A stretch of DNA of 20,696 bases, taken from Alphaproteobacteria bacterium. GTDB lineage: Bacteria > Pseudomonadota > Alphaproteobacteria > Caulobacterales > Caulobacteraceae. This document shows, one piece after another, positions 1-5,613 of this stretch. A program made the translations under genes and the position numbers. The stretch lies in assembly GCA_018895795.1 (NCBI GenBank), contig JAHINZ010000475.1, positions 1-20,696 on the forward strand, in the 5' to 3' direction. Under the pieces are notes generated by a model. That model was not told the DNA's origin and searched no databases. It was given only the letters and a program-made list of their open reading frames with translations. Position 1 is the first letter of the stretch. Each line of letters begins with the position of its first letter.

Positions 1-502
1 AGCCAAGGTCCAAGAGCTAACGATTATTGTGCACAGCAAGGGCAACGACATGGTGCTGTCTGCGCTGAGCGAAATTAACGCCAGCTCGCGACCGCTGAAG
101 CCGAGCAGCTTGAATCAACTGGTGCTCGCATCACCAGATGTCGATTCAAGCTACGCAAAACAGTTGCTGGCCAACCTGGCTGGCAAGTTTTCCCGGATTA
201 CGCTTTACGCCAACGATCGAGATATTCCGCTGAATTTGTCGAAGGCCAAAGCCGGTGGCGTACCGCGGGCAGGACAACTCATGAGCGACGGACGTCCAAT
301 CGTCATTCCGGGGGTCGACTCTATCGATGCGACGGCGGCTGACATGGACTGGGGAGGATTGAACCACAACGCCTACGTCTTTGACGACCGCCTTCGCGCC
401 GATCTTCAGGGCGTCGTCGCGGGCAAGGGGCCGCCCGAGATGAGGACCAATTACCTCCAAAGAATCGTCGAACCAGGCAGGGTGTTCTGGCGTCTGCATT
501 GA
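1..502 (+). CDS. DUF900-family alpha/beta hydrolase, C-terminal part
   Basis: The reading frame is open from base 2 at the window edge to the TGA at 500-502, so the 5' part of the gene lies outside. The apparent GTG start at 29 is internal: it encodes the valine of IIVHSKGN, which matches the nucleophile elbow of DUF900 esterase/lipase-like proteins (usually HSMGN). The serine of HSKGN is the likely nucleophile. The later LASPDVD and LNHNAYV segments fit the acid and histidine positions of the family. The SRITLYANDRD...PRAG stretch is also typical. Proteins of this family are presumed serine hydrolases of unknown substrate, and a specific role cannot be given. Base composition is clearly lower in GC than in the following genes (28 of 60 bases at 181-240), which hints at transferred DNA. 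A folded intergenic region follows the stop codon. Confidence 0.8.
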   Translation, partial: AKVQELTIIVHSKGNDMVLSALSEINASSRPLKPSSLNQLVLASPDVDSSYAKQLLANLAGKFSRITLYANDRDIPLNLSKAKAGGVPRAGQLMSDGRPIVIPGVDSIDATAADMDWGGLNHNAYVFDDRLRADLQGVVAGKGPPEMRTNYLQRIVEPGRVFWRLH

Positions 503-517
503 GGGTCACCACTAAGA

Positions 518-561
518 GAAGCCCCGACGCCGGGCGCTGAACGCCGGCGAATCTGGGCTTC
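518..561. terminator. Two-part hairpin after the DUF900 gene
   Basis: GAAGCCC (518-524) pairs with GGGCTTC (555-561). Inside it CGCCGG (528-533) pairs with CCGGCG (544-549), giving an interrupted long stem 16 bases after the stop codon. No T-run follows, so it may be a weak or Rho-assisted terminator, or an RNA stabiliser. Confidence 0.45.
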
Positions 562-571
562 CAGCGCGCCG

Positions 572-607
572 TCGGCCTCGCGCCGGAGGGCTATGCGGCG
601 AGGCCGA
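572..607. repeat. Inverted repeat with a perfect 10-bp stem
   Basis: TCGGCCTCGC (572-581) pairs perfectly with GCGAGGCCGA (598-607) around a 16-base loop. It lies between two converging genes and could terminate either transcript. There is no clear T-run on either side. Confidence 0.5.
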
Positions 608-736
608 GGAAATCGGGCGAAGGCGCCTCGAACGCGCCGTCCGCCGCCCCAGGCCCCGTCCGCGGGCGCAAGGTGCGGCGCAGGAACCGCCGCCAGGCAG
701 CGCTCCGCGGCGCTTCCAACGTCTCGGCCAGGCGCG

Positions 737-2011
737 TCAGCCGACCATGGCGTGCATGAATTCGAGCTTGGCCACGGGCTCCAGCGGGCCGGCGGCCTTC
801 AGCAGCTTGAAGGCGTCGTCGGCGGCTTGAAGGGCGTGGTCGATGTCGCCGTCGGTCATGGCGGTGTTCATGAACATGTTGTGCCAGGGATGGAAATAGA
901 CGCCGCGCTTGAGCAGGGCGTTGTTCCAGAAATAGCCCTTCGCGCCGGTCGGATCCTCGTCGATCATGATCAGCGGCATCTGGGCCGGACCGGTCTGGCG
1001 CAGGCCAAGGCCGTGGCGGCCGGACACCTCGGTAAGGCCCGTGCGCAGGCGCTCACCCAGGGCGATGGTGCGTTCCAGATAGTCGCTGTCGGCGATCAGC
1101 TTCAGGGTCGCCAGCGAGGCGGCCATCGGCGCGGCCGAGAACCAGAACGAGCCCGTGGCGTAGATGGTGGCGGCGGCGAAACGGGCGATGTCGGCGCCCA
1201 GCAGGGCCGAGATCGGATGGCCGTTGGCGATGGCCTTGCCCCAGCTCGACAGGTCCGGCTTGACGCCGACCAGGGACCAGCTGCAGTCGCGGGCCAGACG
1301 AAAGCCGGCGCGCACGTCGTCGATGATCAGCAGCGCGCCCTGTTCGTCGCACAACTCGCGGGCGCGGCGGGCGTATTCGGGGGTGGGGGCTTCCTGGTCG
1401 ATGAAGGTGTCGTGCTTGATCGGCGAGGCGAAGATGCCGGCCAGGTCCGAGCCGGCCTCGCGCACCGCCGCCTCCAGGCTCTCGACGTCGTTGTAGTCAT
1501 AGAACACCTGGTTGGCGCGATCGGCGGGGGTGACGCCGTTCTTCAGCGGCGTGCACCACGGCGCGGCCCCGTGATAGGCGCCTCTGGCCAGGACGATGGT
1601 CTTCTTCTGGGTGAAGTTGCGGGCGATCATCAGCGCCATCGTGGTGGCGTCCGTGCCGTTCTTGCAGAACATCGCCCAGTCGGCGTGGCTGACCTGGCGG
1701 GTCATGGCCTCGGCCAGCTCGACCATGGCCTCGCCGGGGCCGGTCATGGTGTCGCCCTGCCGCAGGCGCGCGACATAGGCGGCGTCGATCTCGGGATGGG
1801 CGTAGCCGAACAGGTTGGGGCCGTAACCGCACATGAAGTCGACATAGCGGTTGCCGTCGACGTCCCAAAGATAGGCGCCTTCGGCCCGCTCGAAGAACTG
1901 CGGATAGTCGTCGGGCATCAGCATCACCGACTGGTGGCCGTACATGCCGTTGGGGATCACGGCCATGGCGCGCTCGCGCAGCGCGCTGTCCTTGCTGTTG
2001 GTCCAGGTCAT
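737..2011 (-). CDS. Class III PLP aminotransferase, GSA-aminomutase-like
   Basis: The product has 424 residues, which is normal for this fold-type I family. It should transfer or move an amino group using pyridoxal phosphate in the cytoplasm. Visible landmarks are NGTDA (118-122, phosphate-binding loop, in place of the common SGTEA), GAYHG (144-148), LIIDDVRAGFR (228-238, with the aspartate that contacts the pyridine nitrogen) and WGKAIANG (257-264), with Lys259 as the expected Schiff-base lysine. Overall it most resembles glutamate-1-semialdehyde 2,1-aminomutases, but the context is catabolic rather than haem synthesis, so a different amino substrate is likely. The ATG at 2011 is chosen because the homologous sequence begins there and GGAG lies about 8 bases upstream. 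The longer open frame runs back through the operator and the divergent kinase gene. It is divergent from the kinase-aldolase-MFS operon, and a 16-bp palindrome lies 18 bases upstream of its start. Confidence 0.88.
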   Translation of the reverse strand: MTWTNSKDSALRERAMAVIPNGMYGHQSVMLMPDDYPQFFERAEGAYLWDVDGNRYVDFMCGYGPNLFGYAHPEIDAAYVARLRQGDTMTGPGEAMVELAEAMTRQVSHADWAMFCKNGTDATTMALMIARNFTQKKTIVLARGAYHGAAPWCTPLKNGVTPADRANQVFYDYNDVESLEAAVREAGSDLAGIFASPIKHDTFIDQEAPTPEYARRARELCDEQGALLIIDDVRAGFRLARDCSWSLVGVKPDLSSWGKAIANGHPISALLGADIARFAAATIYATGSFWFSAAPMAASLATLKLIADSDYLERTIALGERLRTGLTEVSGRHGLGLRQTGPAQMPLIMIDEDPTGAKGYFWNNALLKRGVYFHPWHNMFMNTAMTDGDIDHALQAADDAFKLLKAAGPLEPVAKLEFMHAMVG

Positions 2012-2029
2012 CTCGGCGCTCCACCATAA

Positions 2030-2045
2030 GATAGTTTTGACTATC
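2030..2045. promoter_or_regulatory. Candidate TetR operator in the divergent promoter region
   Basis: GATAGTTTTGACTATC is a near-perfect palindrome (GATAGT/ACTATC arms around TTTG). It contains a TTGACT sequence that could serve as the -35 element of the kinase operon, with a GCATAGTG-like -10 about 15 bases on. A bound repressor would therefore block it. It sits 18 bases upstream of the aminotransferase start and 48 bases upstream of the kinase start. A 14/16 copy occurs upstream of the TBDR gene at 7915-7930. Binding by the TetR protein encoded nearby is inferred. Confidence 0.65.
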
Positions 2046-2093
2046 ATAAAGACCGAGGCATAGTGAGAGTCAACGCATGGGAGGTGAACGGCG

Positions 2094-3038
2094 ATGAAGA
2101 CCGGTTTGGCCTGTATCGGGCTGACGACCCTGGACGTGGTGGCGCGCGCGATCGACGCCCTGCCCCAGGGCGAGGGCACCACCCTGATCGAGGGCATTGC
2201 CTGCGCGCCCGCCGGCACGGCGGCCGGCGCCGCGATGGTCGCCGCCAAGCTGGGCGTGTCGGTGAAACTGGCCTCTGCCGTCGGCGACGACCTGATCGGC
2301 CGCTTCATTCGCCTGGCGCTGGACGAGGCGGGCATTGACCTTTCCGCGCTGGAAACCCTGCCCGGCCTGCCCAGCTCGACCACCGTCCTGGCGGTCGACT
2401 CCGCCGGACGCCGGCCCAACTTCCACGCCCTGGGCGCGGGGATGCTGGCCTGGCCGTCGCCGGCCGCGCTACAGGCCGCCACCTCGGCGCGCTTCTTCCA
2501 TTATGCCGGGATCGGCGGGCCCAGACTGGACGGCGGCGCCGGGGCGGACCTCGTCCGCGCGGCGCGCGAGGCCGGCGCTGTCGTGACCTGCGACCTGATC
2601 TCGCCCCAGGCCTCGGCGATGGATGAGCTGAAGCGACTGGCGCCCTACATCGACTACTTCCTGCCCAGCGCGGCCGAGGCCAAGGCCCTGACCGGCCAGG
2701 ACGACCTGTTCGCCGCCGCCGACCTGTTTCGCGGCCTGGGGATCGGCGGCTGCCTGATCAAGAACGGCGGCGACGGCTCGGTGGTCGTTCTGGAGGGCGT
2801 TCGAACGATCCTTCCCGCCTATGTCATCAAGCCGGTGGACACCACCAGCTGCGGCGATTCCTACTGCGCGGGCTTCATCGCCGCCCTGGACCGGGGCTGG
2901 CCGCCGCTGGAGGCCGCCCGCTTCGCCACGGCGACGGCGGCCCTGGTGGCGCAAGGATTGGCCACCCTCGGCAAGCTGGAAAGCTTCGAGGCCACCCAGG
3001 CGGCGATGCGCCAGATGACATTGAAAGAGGCGGCCTGA
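2094..3038 (+). CDS. PfkB-family carbohydrate kinase
   Basis: The 314-residue protein has the usual length and layout of the ribokinase/PfkB family, whose members use ATP to phosphorylate a sugar or sugar-like alcohol in the cytoplasm. The C-terminal signature reads DTTSCGDSYCAG (249-260), where Asp255 is the expected catalytic base. The usual GAGD anion hole is SCGD here. The N-terminal GTAAGAAMVAAKLG region (41-54) fits the substrate- and anion-binding part. The Mg/ATP-related N-x-x-E motif is degenerate (PSAAEA, 191-196). The start is secure: GGGAGGTG lies at 2079-2086, just before the ATG. Its TGA overlaps the ATG of the aldolase gene (TGATG), so translation is coupled. Together with the aldolase, the likely job is to phosphorylate a ketose or deoxyketose that is then cleaved. 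The substrate cannot be read from the sequence. Confidence 0.9.
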   Translation: MKTGLACIGLTTLDVVARAIDALPQGEGTTLIEGIACAPAGTAAGAAMVAAKLGVSVKLASAVGDDLIGRFIRLALDEAGIDLSALETLPGLPSSTTVLAVDSAGRRPNFHALGAGMLAWPSPAALQAATSARFFHYAGIGGPRLDGGAGADLVRAAREAGAVVTCDLISPQASAMDELKRLAPYIDYFLPSAAEAKALTGQDDLFAAADLFRGLGIGGCLIKNGGDGSVVVLEGVRTILPAYVIKPVDTTSCGDSYCAGFIAALDRGWPPLEAARFATATAALVAQGLATLGKLESFEATQAAMRQMTLKEAA

Positions 3039-3688
3039 TGGCGGCGATCATGGACGAAGGCGCGCTGCGGCTCCGCATGGCCCAGGTCATGAAGGCCATG
3101 GACGATCGCGGCCTCAATCGCGGCACGTCGGGCAATGTCTCGGCCCGCTGCGGCGCGGCGATGCTGGTGACGCCCAGCGGGGTGCCGGCCGCCCTGCTGA
3201 CGCCCGAGCAGATGGTGCTGGTCCAGGCCGACGGCTCGACGGCGCCGGGCGCGCTGAAGCCGTCCAGCGAATGGCGGATGCACCAGGGTCTGCTGGAGCG
3301 GCGGCCCGACATCAACGCCGTGGTCCACTGCCACTCGCGCCACGCCACCATCCTGGCCTGCGCCAACCGGCCGATCCCGGCGGTGCACTACATGGTCGCG
3401 GTCAGCGGCGGGACCAGCGTGCCGGTCGCCCCCTACGCCACGTTCGGATCGCCGGAACTGGCCCAGGGCGTGGTCGAGGCCCTGGACGGCCGCTACGCCG
3501 CCCTGATGGCCAATCACGGCCAGATCGTCGTGGCCCCCAGCCTGGATTTCGCCCTGGCGATCGCCGAGGAGATCGAGGAGCAGGCGGCGGTCTATTGGGG
3601 AACCCTGGCCATCGGCGGCCCGACCCTGCTGGCGGCCGATGAGATGAACACCATCCTGCAGCGTTTCAAGTCGTATGGGCAGCGTTGA
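3038..3688 (+). CDS. FucA-like class II (zinc) aldolase
   Basis: This 216-residue cytoplasmic enzyme of the aldolase II/adducin family closely follows the pattern of L-fuculose-1-phosphate aldolase. The features are NRGTSGNVSAR (27-37, phosphate binding), PSSEW (75-79) with Glu78 as catalytic acid/base, HCH (97-99) and His160 in ANHG as zinc ligands, and the VPVAPYATFG stretch. Enzymes of this family split a ketose-1-phosphate into dihydroxyacetone phosphate and an aldehyde. Related members act as epimerases or dehydratases, so the exact reaction is open. It starts at the ATG overlapping the kinase stop and ends in a TGATG overlap with the MFS gene. Kinase then aldolase is the logical reaction order. 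No fucose isomerase or fuculokinase of the FGGY type is present, so calling it fucA would overreach. Confidence 0.88.
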   Translation: MAAIMDEGALRLRMAQVMKAMDDRGLNRGTSGNVSARCGAAMLVTPSGVPAALLTPEQMVLVQADGSTAPGALKPSSEWRMHQGLLERRPDINAVVHCHSRHATILACANRPIPAVHYMVAVSGGTSVPVAPYATFGSPELAQGVVEALDGRYAALMANHGQIVVAPSLDFALAIAEEIEEQAAVYWGTLAIGGPTLLAADEMNTILQRFKSYGQR

Positions 3689-4881
3689 TGAGCGTGCTGG
3701 AAACCGGGGCTGAGCCGTCGATCGGGGTGGCCTCGCCACCGCACCGCGAAGCCGCGATCAGCCAGGCCATCGGTGTCGTCGCCTTGCTGATCGCCGGCCT
3801 GCAGCCGGTGATCCTGGGGGCGCTGGAGCGCGAAGGCCGGCTGAGCACGACCCAGATCGGCCTGGCCGCGACGGTGGAACTGATGGCCCTGGGCGTGGCC
3901 TGCGGTCTGGCGGCGGCCTTTCTCAAGCCCGTCAATATTCGCCTGAAGATCGCCCTGGCCTGCCTGGCCCATGCCGGCGCCATGCTGGCCACCACCTTGG
4001 CCACGGGCGCGGGCGTGATCGTCGCCCGCGGGGCGGCGGGGGCCTGCGCCGGGGTGATGCTGTGGCTGGCGATCGGCGTCATCGCTCGCTCGTCCCGGCC
4101 CGAGCGCGCCTCGGGCGTGTTCGTCACGGTCCAGACCTTCGCCCAGCTGGTGCTGGCGGCGACCTTGCCGGCTCTGGTCATGGGACATTGGGGCGTCAAC
4201 GGCGCCCTGGTCAGCCTGGCGGTGATCTCGGCTCTGGCCGCCGTCGCGGCCTTCGCCGGACCCGACCACCTGGCCGCCCTGCCCAAGCCCGAGGGCGCGG
4301 GCGGCAAGCTGGGCGCGGCCCCCCTCGCCGGGCTGGCGGCGGTGTTTCTCTACATGGCCTTCATCGTCGCCCTGTGGGTCTATCTGGAGCCGCTGGCCGC
4401 CCAGGCCGGGCTGTCGCCGCGCGAGGCGGGACTGGCCATCGCCCTGGCGCTGGGACTGCAGGTGGCCGGCGGAACGGCCGCCACCCTGGTCGGCGACCGC
4501 GCCCCGGCGGCGCGGATCCTGATCGTCCTGGGCCTGCTCAACGCCGGGATCCTGGCGGTGCTGTGGAGCGGACCGGGTCGGGGCCTGTTCATCGCCTGCG
4601 TGGCGGCGTTCGGCTTCCTGTGGCTGTTCGCCCTGCCCTTCCAGACCCTGCTGCTGATCCGCCTGGACCCGACGCGCAGAGCCGCGATGCAGTTGGGCGC
4701 GGCCCAGCTGCTGGGCAGCAGCGCCGGCCCGCTGGCGGCGTCGCTGGTGGTCGGGGACGGCGAGGTGCGGCGGGCCCTGATCCTGTCGGGCGTCTGCCTG
4801 GCCGCGGCCCTGACCCTGATCAGCCTTTTGGCGTCGAAGGCGCGGACCTTGGCCGCGTCAGGTGCTGATAGTACAGGCTGA
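3688..4881 (+). CDS. MFS transporter
   Basis: The 397-residue protein consists almost entirely of hydrophobic helices with short charged loops, about 12 membrane segments, as expected for a major facilitator superfamily carrier in the inner membrane. The basic segment RSSRPERASG lies in the loop after the fourth or fifth helix. The ATG at 3688 overlaps the aldolase stop (TGATG); a TTG one codon earlier is possible but less likely. As the last gene of the kinase-aldolase operon it probably moves the pathway substrate, delivered to the periplasm by the TBDR, across the inner membrane. Its final 62 bases overlap the 3' end of the convergent TetR gene. No specific transporter subfamily was recognised. 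Confidence 0.85.
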   Translation: MSVLETGAEPSIGVASPPHREAAISQAIGVVALLIAGLQPVILGALEREGRLSTTQIGLAATVELMALGVACGLAAAFLKPVNIRLKIALACLAHAGAMLATTLATGAGVIVARGAAGACAGVMLWLAIGVIARSSRPERASGVFVTVQTFAQLVLAATLPALVMGHWGVNGALVSLAVISALAAVAAFAGPDHLAALPKPEGAGGKLGAAPLAGLAAVFLYMAFIVALWVYLEPLAAQAGLSPREAGLAIALALGLQVAGGTAATLVGDRAPAARILIVLGLLNAGILAVLWSGPGRGLFIACVAAFGFLWLFALPFQTLLLIRLDPTRRAAMQLGAAQLLGSSAGPLAASLVVGDGEVRRALILSGVCLAAALTLISLLASKARTLAASGADSTG

Positions 4882-5506
4882 CCATCCAGCAGATCTCTTC
4901 ATTGATCCGGTCCTCGTCCTGGTCGGGCTCTTCCAGCACCATCTCGGTGGCGGCGTACATCATCTGGGTGGTCAGCCGGGTGGCGGTGTGCAGGCGCTCC
5001 GGGTCGGCGTGAGGATTGGCCTGCCGCAAGATCTCGAACAGCGTCTGGGCGATGGTGTCGCGCGAGGTCGTACGGACCTCCTGCAGCACGGGCAGGGCGC
5101 GCAGGGCCCGCAGGATCCAGTCGCCGCCCGGAAAGGCGCGGGTCACCGCATTGACCTGCTTTTGAAGGTCGCGGTTCTTGGCGACAGACTCCTCCAGCGA
5201 GCTGAAGCGCGTCCCGCCCTCCTCCAGCCAGGCCAGCACCACCTGGTCCTGGGCCTCCATCAGCCGATGGGCCAGTTCCTTGAGCAGGGCGTACTTGTTG
5301 GGAAAGTAGCGATAGAGGGCCGGCGGGGTCAGGCCCGCCCGCTGGCACACCAGATTGGTGGTCAGCCGCTCGAAGCCGACCTCGGCCAGCAGTTCGCCGG
5401 CCGTGGTCAGGATGACCTCGAACGTGTCGATGCCGCGCTGTCGCGAGGGACGCGACTTGGTGTCCAGAGAGGGCGGCTGAAGCTTTTCGGCGGAGCGTCT
5501 TGCCAT
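4820..5506 (-). CDS. TetR/AcrR-family transcriptional regulator
   Basis: The product has 228 residues. An N-terminal TetR-type DNA-binding domain is visible, with the helix-turn-helix at about 46-70 (RLTTNLVCQRAGLTPPALYR, then YFPNKYALL). It is preceded by a 25-residue basic tail. The rest is the helical ligand-binding and dimerisation domain. The ATG at 5506 is chosen because AGGA lies 6 bases upstream and the family match begins soon after; an upstream in-frame extension has no homologous look. It lies between the MFS operon and the TBDR, and the 16-bp GATAGT...ACTATC sites in this cluster suggest it represses both. A degraded copy at 5544-5559 suggests autoregulation. The C-terminal 20 codons overlap the MFS gene on the other strand. 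Confidence 0.88.
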   Translation of the reverse strand: MARRSAEKLQPPSLDTKSRPSRQRGIDTFEVILTTAGELLAEVGFERLTTNLVCQRAGLTPPALYRYFPNKYALLKELAHRLMEAQDQVVLAWLEEGGTRFSSLEESVAKNRDLQKQVNAVTRAFPGGDWILRALRALPVLQEVRTTSRDTIAQTLFEILRQANPHADPERLHTATRLTTQMMYAATEMVLEEPDQDEDRINEEICWMVSLYYQHLTRPRSAPSTPKG

Positions 5507-5543
5507 GGGGTTCCTGAAGGGCCCGGATCGGGGGTCACCGACA

Positions 5544-5559
5544 GATAGCAAAATCGCCC
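5544..5559. promoter_or_regulatory. Weak operator-like site upstream of the TetR gene
   Basis: On the minus strand this reads GGGCGATTTTGCTATC, matching 9 of 16 positions of the operator at 2030-2045, with the right half-site TATC intact. On the plus strand GATAGCAAAA matches the operator with one base missing. It sits 38-53 bases upstream of the TetR start, a distance like that of the stronger sites from their genes. Confidence 0.3.
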
Positions 5560-5613
5560 CCCCGGTACGAGGCGGCAAAGGGTGATCCCCCAAACCGCCC
5601 CGGAGCCCCGGAT

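Larger units (their letters stand above)
503..736. other. Gene-free, strongly folded intergenic stretch
   Basis: This stretch separates the stop codon of the DUF900 gene from the stop codon of the minus-strand aminotransferase, so both genes end here. It contains two strong inverted repeats (518-561 and 572-607) followed by about 130 bases of very GC-rich sequence with no convincing gene. Long open frames crossing it on the plus strand are shadows of the aminotransferase gene. Confidence 0.6.

Noticed and set aside
737..2011. Calling the aminotransferase a haem-pathway glutamate-1-semialdehyde aminomutase (hemL)
   Set aside because: Alphaproteobacteria normally make 5-aminolevulinate from glycine and succinyl-CoA, and the gene lies in a catabolic regulon. 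Only the fold similarity is supported.
593..2029. Long plus-strand open frame (478 codons) opposite the aminotransferase
   Set aside because: It is antisense to a gene with clear family motifs, is rich in Gly, Val, His and Arg, shows no domain pattern, and is expected from GC-rich codon bias.
3038..3688. Naming the aldolase fucA and the cluster an L-fucose pathway
   Set aside because: The active-site pattern is FucA-like, but no fucose isomerase or FGGY fuculokinase is present, and an aminotransferase is unexpected in that pathway.
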